Below, in pieces: positions 53,956 to 61,736 of a DNA stretch of 64,000 nt. Numbering within the stretch: position 1 is the first letter of the stretch; each line of letters opens with the position of its first letter. The notes below the pieces were generated by a model. It had not been told where the DNA came from and ran no database searches. It saw only the letters and a program-made list of their open reading frames with translations. This DNA is from Stigmatella aurantiaca DW4/3-1 (GTDB lineage Bacteria; Myxococcota; Myxococcia; Myxococcales; Myxococcaceae). The DNA lies in NCBI RefSeq assembly GCF_000165485.1, contig NC_014623.1, positions 4,173,501 through 4,237,500 of the forward strand. Direction: 5' to 3'. A program made the translations under genes and the position numbers.

Positions 53956-54789
53956 ATGTCTGCCGTCCTGGCCGTGCTCACGTCCGATCCGAACCTGCTG
54001 CGGTGCGAGCTGCACCGGCTGGAAGGGCAGGTCTTCCTCCAGGGGGAGTCCCGGGCGAATGCGGCCGGGGTGGGCTCCTATGCCGATGGGGAGGTGCTGA
54101 TGCAGCGCTTCTCCAACCACGAGCCCCTGACGCCGGAGGCCCTGACGCCCCGGCATGAGTCGGGCGTGTTGCTCTTTCATGCGGGGAAGCTCCCCCTGGG
54201 GGTCTCCCCCGAGGAGAACACCCAGCCGTTCCGGGGTCGCAGCTGGCTGTTCGCGCACCAGGGGGCGTTGGAGGGCTTCGAGCGGCTCCGGGCCCCCCTG
54301 CTGGAGGCGTTGCCCGAGTTCCTGCGCCGGCAGGTGCGCGGCGTCACGGACAGCGAGGTGGTGTTCGCCCACTTCCTGAAGCGGCTGAGGGAGACGGGGC
54401 GGACGGAGGATCCCCGGCTGGAGGCGGAGGTGGCCGGGGCGCTGCTGGCGGGGACGGCCCAGGAGCTGGACCGGGCCGCGGCGAAGGCGGGGGCCGTGCA
54501 CACCTCCCAGCTGAACCTGGTGGCGGCCAACGGCCACCTGCTGCTGGCCACGCGCTGGGGGGAAGCCCCCCTCTATTATACGCGGCTGGAGGGCACGGAG
54601 CACTGCGAGGTGTGTGGCCTGGAGCCCTCCACCCCGGACACGCAGCCAGGGGGGGTGGCCCACCGCCGCCGCCGCGCGGTGGTGGTGGCCAGCCACGTGA
54701 AGCGCACCGCGGGTTGGGTGGAGCTTCCCCAGGGGACGGCGCTCGCGGTGAGCGGGGACCTCCAGGTCCGGCACCTGCCGGCCCCCTGA
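53956..54789 (+). CDS. Class II glutamine amidotransferase-like protein without N-terminal Cys
   Basis: A 277-residue protein resembling EgtC/YafJ-type glutamine amidotransferases: FRGRSWLFAHQGALEG and RGVTDSEVVFAHFLKRL match the usual WxFAHNG and G-x-TDSE segments, and WGEAPLYYTRLEG fits the substrate region. Family members start with Met-Cys, and that Cys is the nucleophile. Here the protein begins MSAVLAVLTSD, so no N-terminal Cys is available. It may have lost amidase activity or use a different role. The ATG at 53956 is chosen because conserved sequence begins there. Confidence 0.72.
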   Translation: MSAVLAVLTSDPNLLRCELHRLEGQVFLQGESRANAAGVGSYADGEVLMQRFSNHEPLTPEALTPRHESGVLLFHAGKLPLGVSPEENTQPFRGRSWLFAHQGALEGFERLRAPLLEALPEFLRRQVRGVTDSEVVFAHFLKRLRETGRTEDPRLEAEVAGALLAGTAQELDRAAAKAGAVHTSQLNLVAANGHLLLATRWGEAPLYYTRLEGTEHCEVCGLEPSTPDTQPGGVAHRRRRAVVVASHVKRTAGWVELPQGTALAVSGDLQVRHLPAP

Positions 54790-54817
54790 AGGCCCGAAGC
54801 TCCCCGCGGCGCCCCGC

Positions 54818-55525
54818 TCAGGGCTGGGGCAGCAGGGCGGGAGGCTCCCCGTCCAGCACGCAGAGGTTGGTGCCCTCGTCACACAGGGTGGGGAAGGCCG
54901 GATCGATGGACAGGCTGGGCCGGGGCAAGGAGCAGATGGCCGGGTCTCTCACCACCACGTTCTGGCCGTTGCGCACCTCGGTCCGCTCGCACTTGAGGGC
55001 GGGGAACAAGCCCACCGCCACATAGGTGGCCGTGCAGTCATCCTCCGAATAGGTGAGGTCGGCGATCCACTGGGTGCCCGGGATGGCGGAGGAGCCCTGC
55101 ACGCGGACGTTGCTCCACTGGTAGCGCACATCCACGGGGGTGCCGGTGGCCTGCGCCACGAACTGCCGGGCCTCGGACAGGGTGGGCACTTCGCAGACCT
55201 CGTCCTTGCTGGGGTACTCCGTGGTGAAGTTGCCCGTGGAGAGAACGGGGTGGGCCGGATCCTTGCCCTCGTTGGCGGCGAAGGGGCCGGGCTTGAACAC
55301 CAGCGAGGGGGGCTCGCCCGAGCCCGGGGTCCGGAAGATCTGCGCGCCCAGCTTCTCGGCACGCTTGGCGGCGCAGGAGCCGATGCCGCTGACGAGGGTG
55401 TAGCGCACGGCATGCTCGCCGCGGCCCACGGTGCACTGGGGCAGGGGCTGCTCCGCGTCACACGCGCCCAGGGAGGCCGCGCACCCGAGGAGAAAGATCC
55501 ACGAGAAGGCTTGAAGTGTCTTCAT
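54818..55525 (-). CDS. Hypothetical lipoprotein
   Basis: A 235-residue predicted lipoprotein with signal peptide FSWIFLLGCAASLGAC, lipidated Cys in the lipobox LGAC. The mature protein has several Cys (about eight, suggesting disulfides) and no recognised domain. It ends in a Pro-rich tail. It lies 14 bases downstream of the TonB-dependent receptor gene on the same strand, so the two may be cotranscribed and the lipoprotein may be a surface partner of the receptor (inference). GCGGAG stands before the ATG. Confidence 0.72.
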   Translation of the reverse strand: MKTLQAFSWIFLLGCAASLGACDAEQPLPQCTVGRGEHAVRYTLVSGIGSCAAKRAEKLGAQIFRTPGSGEPPSLVFKPGPFAANEGKDPAHPVLSTGNFTTEYPSKDEVCEVPTLSEARQFVAQATGTPVDVRYQWSNVRVQGSSAIPGTQWIADLTYSEDDCTATYVAVGLFPALKCERTEVRNGQNVVVRDPAICSLPRPSLSIDPAFPTLCDEGTNLCVLDGEPPALLPQP

Positions 55526-55539
55526 GGGGAGGGCTCCGC

Positions 55540-58500
55540 TTAGAACGAGACGCGCGCGCCGAGCCGGACGCTGCGGGGGGGCTGGTAGGAGAGGGGCTTG
55601 CCGTAGTTGGGGTTGACGACCACGGTGCGGGACGTATTGCCCCGGGGCATCAGGCCGGCCAGATCGTCCGCCGAGCCGCCCACGATGGCATCCACCGTGT
55701 CGGCCGTGTAGCGCTGATCCTGGCTGGTCACCGCCTGGAAGTTGAGCAGGTTGAAGACGTCCAGGCTCACGGTGGCCACCATGTCGCCGGTGAGGCGGTA
55801 GTTGACCGCCAGGCGCGTGTCGAAGGCATGCACCCAGGGCAGGCGGCCGCCGCTGCCGCGCGGGAGGATGAAGGTGAAGTCCGGGCCGTAGATGTAGTGG
55901 GCCCCCACCACGTTGAGGGGAGCGCCCGAAGCGCCCCGGTAGGACAGGCCCAGGTTGATGCTGGCCGAGCCGGACAGCACCAGCTCCTTGGCCCCGTAGA
56001 ACTTGAGGGAGTGGGTCCGGTCCAGGGGCAGCAGGCCCATGTGGTTCTCGGTCAGGGACACCAGGTCGAAGTCCGAGGTGACGTTGGGCGCCAGCTGGAG
56101 GTTCTCCGGGCGGAACAGGCCGGAGTAGTTCCCGTACAGGCGCGACCAGGTGTAGTTGGCCTGGATGAGCCACAGGTTCGAGAAGGCCTTGTTGAAGAGC
56201 AGGGAGACCGCGTCGTAGTCGCGCACGGCGGCGGGGAAGTCGCTGGCGATGCCTCGGCCGGGGTTGCCGATGAAGTAGTTGGTGGCCTCGTTGCGCGACA
56301 TGTCCTCGATGACGTCGTTCATGTTCCGGTGGGTGTAGGTGAGGCCCACGCTGGCGCCCGGGAGCAGCTCGTACTCACCGCCGATGACGAACTCGTCCGA
56401 GGACTGGGGCTTCAGGTCCGGATCCACCGGGCTGTTGATGGCGAAGGTCTGGTTGTAGAGGCGGCTGACGGACTCCGGGGCGCCGCGGACGATGTTCCGC
56501 TCGTCCCGGCACTCCGTGTAGGGCGCGGCCTGACGCAGCGGATCGCACCCGGGCGCATCGCCCTGGGCGGCCCGGTTCCGGGTGGCCTGGAGGCGGGTGA
56601 TGTTGGAGAACTGCGAGTTGACCATGGCCAGCACGGCGTTCTGGTAGTAGCGCGCGTAGCTGGCGAAGAGCTTGGAGCGGCCCTGCTGGGTGAAGTCGTA
56701 GATGACGCCCACGCGCGGGGAGAGCTGGTTGGACAGATCGAAGGCCTCGGTCCCTCCGTTGCCGTGGATGGTCTGCGCGTCGTAGCGCAGGCCCAGGTTG
56801 ACGGTGACCTTGTCCAACACGCTCCAGCTGTCCTGGAGGAAGCCTCCCACGGCGTTGGCGCGCGTGGAGGTGGGCACCGAGGCCTGGACGACTTCCTCAT
56901 CGGGGCCGATGAGGTAGCCGAAGGCGCGGAAGTCCTGGAAGGTGCCGCCGTTGACGTTCTCCCGGTAGAGCACCTTGCCCGAGTAGGCGCGGGTGTCCTT
57001 GTTCTGCATCACCTCCACGTCCAGGCCGGCCTTGACGACGTGGTGGCCCAGGGCATTGAGCAACAGGGTGCCCACGATGTTGCCCTGGTAGCGCTCCACG
57101 GTCCGGTCCAGCAGGAAGCCCGGTCCGCCCAGCAGGTAGTTGGTCACCGTGCAGGGGGAGACGCCGTTGACGGGATTGCACACGGACGGGTCCGGAATCG
57201 TCTCCAGATCGGTGATGGAATAGAAGGGCTGGTTGCGCTGCATCTCGAACTGGGGAACGCCGGACCACCCCTCCTCGTTGCCGATGCCGCTGCCATCCAC
57301 GGGGAGGCTGGAGTCGTTCTGGTGGTGCCAGCCCACGTTGGTGTCCAGCAGCACCTTCTTGTCCAGGAAGGACGAGGCCAGCTTGAGCGAGATGTCGCGC
57401 GAGTCCTGCTCGTTGCGGTGGGCCAGCGCGTTGTAGGCGCCGGCGATGTTCTCCACCTCGACGGCCTGGTCCTCCACCCGGTAGGCGAAGCGGCCCGGGC
57501 CTCCGGAGCGGCTGGGGGCGCCATAGGCGGACAGGGTGAGGGTGTGGTCCTTGGCGGCCTGCCAGGTGAGCTTGCCGATGTACTGCACGGAGCGCTGGTC
57601 GGCGAAGTAGGTGGTGGTGGTGCCGGGGATGCGCCGCGTCTGGGAGAAGCCGTCGTCGTTCAGCACGCGCTTGCCCTGCTCATCCAGCACGAACGTGTTG
57701 AGGTTTCGCTCCAGCTGCCGGCGGGTGAACGAAGGCGCGATGCCCGCGAAGAACCAGAGCTTGTCCTGGACGATGGGGCCTCCCAGCGTGCCCCCGAAGT
57801 CTCCCAGGTTCCACAGTTGCTGATCCGTGGTGATGACGCTGCCCTCCCGCGCCACCCGGGTGGCACTGCCCTCGAGGAAGCCCGGGGTGATGTTGGTGAA
57901 GAGCGAGCCATGGAACTCGTTGGAGCCGGACTTGGTGACGGCCGTCACCACGCCGCCAGTGGAGCGGCCGAACTCGGGCATGAAGCCACCGGTGATGACG
58001 TTCACCTCCTGGATGAAGTCGACCGAGACCGGTGAGCCCAGCACGCCAATGGCGGGGTTGCCCGCGGCCAGGCCGTCCACCAGGAAGCCGTTCTCCGGGG
58101 AGCTCGTTCCATTGAGGGAGATGCCGTAGGCATCGCTGTTGGCGCCCGGGGCCAGCTCGGCCAGGCTCTCGAAGGAGCGCGCCGCGGAGCCCTTGGAGCC
58201 CGGGCGGATCAGGGCCAGGTTCTGCACCGCGTCCGTGTCCACGCTCACGCCGGTGCGGGTGGAGCCCACGTCGATGGCCGGCGGGGTGCCGGACACCTCG
58301 ATGCTCGTCTGGAACTCATCCGGCAGAATCTGGACGTTGAGCCGGATGGTCCGGTTGAGGCGCAGGGTGACCTCGGCGCGGGAGTAGGGCTGATAGCCCT
58401 CCCGCTCGAAGCGCAGCGTGTAGACGCCCGGGGGCAACTGCGGCAGCCGGTAGGTGCCCGTGTTGTCCGTGACCGCGACCTCCTCGCCCTGGAGGGAGGA

Positions 58501-58674
58501 GGCGGAGGCCGTGACCGTCACGTCGGCGATGGGTTTCTGGTTGCTGGCATCCAGCACCGTGCCCGTGAGCACGGAGGCACCTTGCTGGGCCCAGGTGGGC
58601 TGGGCCCACAGGGCAAAGGCCAACACGAGCGTCACGCCCAAGGCGCGCGCCGGGTCTCGCTGAAGAAGGTTCAC
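55540..58674 (-). CDS. TonB-dependent receptor with CarboxypepD_reg-like domain
   Basis: A 1044-residue outer-membrane receptor. Signal peptide (LGVTLVLAFALWAQPTWAQQ), then a carboxypeptidase-regulatory-like domain at about 35-115 (VLDASNQKPIADVTVTASAS, NTGTYRLPQLPPGVYTLRFE), a plug domain (GISLNGTSSPENGFLVDGLA, VDFIQEVNVITGGFMPEFGR) and a large barrel ending in VRLGARVSF with the C-terminal Phe. This is the architecture of SusC/OAR-type TonB receptors; OAR-type proteins are abundant in myxobacteria. No SusD partner, but a lipoprotein gene follows. Start GTG after GGGAG. Substrate unknown. Confidence 0.9.
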   Translation of the reverse strand: MNLLQRDPARALGVTLVLAFALWAQPTWAQQGASVLTGTVLDASNQKPIADVTVTASASSLQGEEVAVTDNTGTYRLPQLPPGVYTLRFEREGYQPYSRAEVTLRLNRTIRLNVQILPDEFQTSIEVSGTPPAIDVGSTRTGVSVDTDAVQNLALIRPGSKGSAARSFESLAELAPGANSDAYGISLNGTSSPENGFLVDGLAAGNPAIGVLGSPVSVDFIQEVNVITGGFMPEFGRSTGGVVTAVTKSGSNEFHGSLFTNITPGFLEGSATRVAREGSVITTDQQLWNLGDFGGTLGGPIVQDKLWFFAGIAPSFTRRQLERNLNTFVLDEQGKRVLNDDGFSQTRRIPGTTTTYFADQRSVQYIGKLTWQAAKDHTLTLSAYGAPSRSGGPGRFAYRVEDQAVEVENIAGAYNALAHRNEQDSRDISLKLASSFLDKKVLLDTNVGWHHQNDSSLPVDGSGIGNEEGWSGVPQFEMQRNQPFYSITDLETIPDPSVCNPVNGVSPCTVTNYLLGGPGFLLDRTVERYQGNIVGTLLLNALGHHVVKAGLDVEVMQNKDTRAYSGKVLYRENVNGGTFQDFRAFGYLIGPDEEVVQASVPTSTRANAVGGFLQDSWSVLDKVTVNLGLRYDAQTIHGNGGTEAFDLSNQLSPRVGVIYDFTQQGRSKLFASYARYYQNAVLAMVNSQFSNITRLQATRNRAAQGDAPGCDPLRQAAPYTECRDERNIVRGAPESVSRLYNQTFAINSPVDPDLKPQSSDEFVIGGEYELLPGASVGLTYTHRNMNDVIEDMSRNEATNYFIGNPGRGIASDFPAAVRDYDAVSLLFNKAFSNLWLIQANYTWSRLYGNYSGLFRPENLQLAPNVTSDFDLVSLTENHMGLLPLDRTHSLKFYGAKELVLSGSASINLGLSYRGASGAPLNVVGAHYIYGPDFTFILPRGSGGRLPWVHAFDTRLAVNYRLTGDMVATVSLDVFNLLNFQAVTSQDQRYTADTVDAIVGGSADDLAGLMPRGNTSRTVVVNPNYGKPLSYQPPRSVRLGARVSF

Positions 58675-58735
58675 TGGGAGTGCTCCCTGTGGAAGTGGGA
58701 ACGCCTTCCGCCGGAATGCGGTGCGTCAACCCCAG

Positions 58736-58792
58736 AATACATCTAATGTTCAAAATTCGTTACAAGAAAATCCAATATAACGGAGATTCTGC
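58736..58792 (-). promoter_or_regulatory. AT-rich island upstream of the receptor gene
   Basis: The 119-bp gap between the receptor and the protease genes contains an unusually AT-rich stretch (CTAATGTTCAAAATTCGTTAC and onward). A promoter for the receptor gene is likely here, but I could not fix -35 and -10 elements with confidence. Confidence 0.3.
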
Positions 58793-58793
58793 T

Positions 58794-59516
58794 TCAGCCT
58801 CCGAAGAAGGAGACTTCCAGGAAGCGGATGTAGAGGTTGCAGGCAGCGTGGAAGAGGGCGGCACCCAGGACGGTGCCAGTGCGCTCGCGCATCCACCCGA
58901 ACAGCAGGGCGGGGAAGAAGACCGCCAGGCGCCAGGCCTGGAAGATGGCCAGGTGCCCCAGGGCGAAGAGCGCCGCGGTCACCCAGAAGGCGGGGCCCAG
59001 CCGAGCCCCCAGCACCTTGCGGCCTTGCGGCCACGCATCCCGGAGCCGCGACTGCATGTAGCCCCGGTAGAAGAACTCCTCGGGGAGGGCCACGACGAAG
59101 AGCTGATCGATGATCCACTCCCCGAAGCGGGGGGGAAGCTGGGGGGTGAAATGGGCGGGCCCCCGGTGCGGAGAGAGCAGCCGTTTGAGCTCGGGGGGCA
59201 GGTGCTGCAACACCTCCACCCAGAGGTAGAAGCCCAGGAAGAACAGGGGCCCGACGATGAGGCACATGAGGAGAAACAGCCGCGTGTCCTGGCGCCAGGC
59301 GCGCAGGGTGAGGCCGTAGTCCCGGTAATCCTCGTCCCGCCAGCGCATGGCGACGACTGGCAGGTAGAGAAAGCCCAGCGTGGCCACCAGCTTGGGGATG
59401 CTGCTGCCGCCAAAGAGCAGGAAGGAAAGGATGATGCCCAGGAAGCCCAGGGCCCACAGGACGCCCACCTCCTGGACGGCGGACAGGCGCCAGGGCGCGC
59501 CGAGGGGGCGGCTCAT
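58794..59516 (-). CDS. CPBP-family intramembrane glutamic protease
   Basis: A 240-residue membrane protein with about six to seven helices. CPBP motifs are visible: motif 1 PEEFFYRGYMQSRL (two Glu and the Arg), motif 2 FALGHLA, and motif 3 ALFHAACNLY. Family enzymes include CAAX prenyl proteases, bacteriocin-self-immunity proteins and, in myxobacteria, the myxosortases that process MYXO-CTERM tails. No MYXO-CTERM protein is visible in this window. The start at 59516 overlaps the preceding gene's stop by 4 bases (ATGA), so the two are translationally coupled. Confidence 0.85.
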   Translation of the reverse strand: MSRPLGAPWRLSAVQEVGVLWALGFLGIILSFLLFGGSSIPKLVATLGFLYLPVVAMRWRDEDYRDYGLTLRAWRQDTRLFLLMCLIVGPLFFLGFYLWVEVLQHLPPELKRLLSPHRGPAHFTPQLPPRFGEWIIDQLFVVALPEEFFYRGYMQSRLRDAWPQGRKVLGARLGPAFWVTAALFALGHLAIFQAWRLAVFFPALLFGWMRERTGTVLGAALFHAACNLYIRFLEVSFFGG

Positions 59517-60112
59517 GGGGTCACCGCGGGAGGCGCGAGCTGGCGCTGGATGGAGGCCAGGGGCAGCGCCCGGCATCCCCCGGGGCGAAGCTGGACCACC
59601 ACCGCCACCAGGCGTCCCTCGGAGTCGAAGAGGGGGCTGCCCGGGGCAAGCGGAAGGTCCAGGTCCACGAAGGGCGCGCTGGCCTGCCGGGCCACGGCGG
59701 TGAAGGGCCGGGCGTCCTGTTTGCGCCTGCCCGCGACGACCCCGATGAGCCACTGCCCGTCCAGCCCTTCGGGGAGCACCTTCACGGGCACGGAAGGGTA
59801 GGAGCCGCGAGGGGCGGCCACAACGGCGATCTTCAGGGCGGCATGGGCGAGTACCACCGCGCCCGCAAGCCGCTGTCCGCCAAACTCCACCTCCGCGGCC
59901 TCCAGGCTGACGTGCTCCACGGAGGTGAGCACCTGCCCTTGGCTGCCCACGATGACCCCCGGGCCGGCCCGGCGGGGCCCGTGGACGCGGACCACCGAGC
60001 GCGCATGCAGCTCCATCACCCGCTGCATGTCCGCGCGCGTGGGGCGCCCGGTGCTGGAGGCGTGGGCCGAGAGGCTGAAACCGAGAATCAGGACAAGGAG
60101 GCGAGGCGTCAA
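59513..60112 (-). CDS. Trypsin-like protein with eroded catalytic triad
   Basis: A 199-residue secreted or periplasmic protein. The signal-like start LLVLILGFSLSAHASS precedes a chymotrypsin-fold domain: SVVRVHGPRRAGPGVIVGSQ, GQVLTSVEHVS (His kept), IAVVAAPRG where the catalytic Asp is expected but Lys-Ile-Ala is found, and PLAPGSPLFDSEGRLVAVV where the GNSGGPL serine loop is altered. So it is probably an inactive or non-standard protease, perhaps a binding module. It is fused in operon with the CPBP protease through a 4-base overlap. The start shown is a TTG; another start cannot be excluded. Confidence 0.65.
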   Translation of the reverse strand: MTPRLLVLILGFSLSAHASSTGRPTRADMQRVMELHARSVVRVHGPRRAGPGVIVGSQGQVLTSVEHVSLEAAEVEFGGQRLAGAVVLAHAALKIAVVAAPRGSYPSVPVKVLPEGLDGQWLIGVVAGRRKQDARPFTAVARQASAPFVDLDLPLAPGSPLFDSEGRLVAVVVQLRPGGCRALPLASIQRQLAPPAVTP

Positions 60113-60257
60113 CGCGGGCGCGAGGTTAGCACCGGCGCGGGAAGATGCATTGTTGCTTCACTGCCGGACATCCCGTGCTCGAATCGATTGAGCTGCAGGG
60201 GAAGCACGCATATGCCTGCCGGTCTTACCCCCATCGTTCCCAGGAGAACCGCGAACC

Positions 60258-60818
60258 ATGATCAAGGTGGCCATCGTCATCGGCAGCACGCGTCCAGGCC
60301 GCAAGGCCGCGGACGTGGCCCAGTGGGTCTACGGCATCGCCCAGAAGCGCAGCGACGCCGAGTTCGAACTCGTGGACATCCAGGACTTCAACCTGCCGCT
60401 GCTCGATGAACCGGTGCCGCCCTCCCTGGGGAAGTACAGCCAGGCGCACACCCAGGCTTGGTCCGCGAAGATCGAGCCCTTCGATGCCTACGTCTTCGTG
60501 ACGCCCGAGTACAACCACGGGCCGTCCGGTGCGCTCAAGAACGCGATCGACTACCTGTACCGCGAGTGGAACAACAAGGCGGCGGGCTTCGTGGGCTATG
60601 GCAGCGCCGGAGGCACGCGCGCGGTGGAGCAACTGCGGCTGGTCATGGGTGAGCTCCAAGTCGCCGATGTGCGCGCCCAGGTCTCGCTCTCGCTCGCCAC
60701 CGACTTCGAGAACTACACCGTCTTCAAGCCCGCGGCCCGCCACGAGGCGTCGGTCAACACCGTGCTGGACCAGGTCATCGCCTGGGGCGGGGCGCTGAAG
60801 ACGCTGCGGAAGAAGTAG
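60258..60818 (+). CDS. NADPH-dependent FMN reductase
   Basis: A 186-residue flavodoxin-fold oxidoreductase. The FMN phosphate-binding motif is GSTRPGRKAADVA (about residues 9-21), and the isoalloxazine-binding loop is VTPEYNHGPSGALKNAIDYLYREW. It transfers two electrons from NAD(P)H to flavin, quinones or chromate-like acceptors; the physiological substrate is unknown. AGGAG is 10 bases before the ATG. It stands alone between divergent genes. Confidence 0.93.
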   Translation: MIKVAIVIGSTRPGRKAADVAQWVYGIAQKRSDAEFELVDIQDFNLPLLDEPVPPSLGKYSQAHTQAWSAKIEPFDAYVFVTPEYNHGPSGALKNAIDYLYREWNNKAAGFVGYGSAGGTRAVEQLRLVMGELQVADVRAQVSLSLATDFENYTVFKPAARHEASVNTVLDQVIAWGGALKTLRKK

Positions 60819-60858
60819 TTCCTCCTCTTCCGCGGTCCGAAGGGGCTCCTGGGCGCGG

Positions 60859-61317
60859 TCATGCCGTCCCGGGAGCGTCGAACGCCCGCGCGAGGGCCCC
60901 CAGCATGGTGGTCCAGCCTGCTTCGGTGCGGCCCGCGTACTCCGCCCACTTCGGGTCTACCTCGTGGGTCAAGGTAAGCTCACACCCGGTGCCCCGGGGA
61001 ACGATGTCGATCGTCACCCGGCTGAGCTCCGCCGTTTCTTTCTCGATGGCCCAGGTGAACACCAAGTGGTGGGGCCGGTCGATGGCGAGGTACGTGCCGA
61101 CATGATCGATCTCCTGGGTTTTCCGGCGCACGAGGAACGAGAACGTGCCACCCACCCGGGCGTCATTCACGATCCGGAGGACTTCTTCGTCTCGGACGCC
61201 GGGGCCGAACATCCACCGGCCAATCCAGTGGGGATCGAGCCAGGCGTCGAACACCCGCTCCGGGGAGGCACTGAACTGGCGGACGACTCGGACGCGGACG
61301 GGCGGCTGGGCACTCAT
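60859..61317 (-). CDS. SRPBCC (AHSA1-type) domain protein
   Basis: A 152-residue START/Bet v1-type protein of the AHSA1 group: VRVVRQFSASPERVFDAWLD at the N-terminus, IGRWMFGP, and GWTTMLGALARAF at the end. The fold encloses a hydrophobic cavity; ligand and function are not known for most members. It overlaps the ArsR gene by 4 bases (ATGA) and is certainly in its operon, the classic ArsR-AHSA1 pair, where the HTH protein represses both genes. Confidence 0.92.
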   Translation of the reverse strand: MSAQPPVRVRVVRQFSASPERVFDAWLDPHWIGRWMFGPGVRDEEVLRIVNDARVGGTFSFLVRRKTQEIDHVGTYLAIDRPHHLVFTWAIEKETAELSRVTIDIVPRGTGCELTLTHEVDPKWAEYAGRTEAGWTTMLGALARAFDAPGTA

Positions 61318-61676
61318 CGCGGGCTTCCTTTCTTGCGCACAGGGGGTGGGGGCTCGGTTTGCAGCAGCGCGTCCAGGGCATCCAGCCGGTCCGTCCAGAA
61401 GCGCTCGTAGAACCGCAGCCACTCCTGCACGGCGGACAGCGGCTCGGGGGCCAGCCGGCACATGTGCGTGCGGCCCTGCACGTTGCGGCGCACCAGCCCG
61501 GCCCGCTCCAACACCTTGATGTGCTTGGACGCGGCCGCCAGCGACATCCGGAACGGCGCCGCCAGCTCGCCGACGCTGCGCTCGTGCTGCGAGAGGGTGT
61601 GCAGCATCTCCCGGCGCGTCGCATCCGAGAGCGCATGGAAGATGCCGTCGAGACGTGCGGTCTGATGCTCAACCAT
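61314..61676 (-). CDS. ArsR-family transcriptional regulator
   Basis: A 120-residue winged-helix repressor: LDGIFHALSDATRREMLHTLSQ, ERSVGELAAPFRMSLAAASKHIKVLERAGLVRRN (recognition helix AAASKHIKVLE) and VQGRTHMCRLAPE for the wing. It lacks the Cys metal site of arsenic-sensing members, as usual for the SRPBCC-linked subgroup. The start at 61676 lies inside a 16-bp palindrome, and the -10 element ends 8 bases before it. An in-frame upstream reading passes through the promoter and is rejected. Confidence 0.93.
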   Translation of the reverse strand: MVEHQTARLDGIFHALSDATRREMLHTLSQHERSVGELAAPFRMSLAAASKHIKVLERAGLVRRNVQGRTHMCRLAPEPLSAVQEWLRFYERFWTDRLDALDALLQTEPPPPVRKKGSPR

Positions 61677-61712
61677 ATGGTTGAATATAAAGAGCGGCCC
61701 CACCCCCGTCAA
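61669..61712 (-). promoter_or_regulatory. ArsR promoter with operator palindrome over the start codon
   Basis: On the minus strand TTGACG (61712-61707) and TATATT (61689-61684) are 17 bases apart, a strong promoter. TCAACCATATGGTTGA (61669-61684) is a perfect 16-bp palindrome touching the -10 and covering the ATG at 61676-61674. The predicted transcript starts at or beside the A of ATG and there is no Shine-Dalgarno, so the mRNA is probably leaderless. The palindrome is a good candidate ArsR operator. Confidence 0.65.
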
Positions 61713-61736
61713 CGCGGCCGGAGACGCCGCCCGGGC

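Noticed and set aside
55516..58035. Long plus-strand frame opposite the TonB receptor
   Set aside because: Shadow frame; the receptor on the minus strand has clear signal, plug and barrel features.
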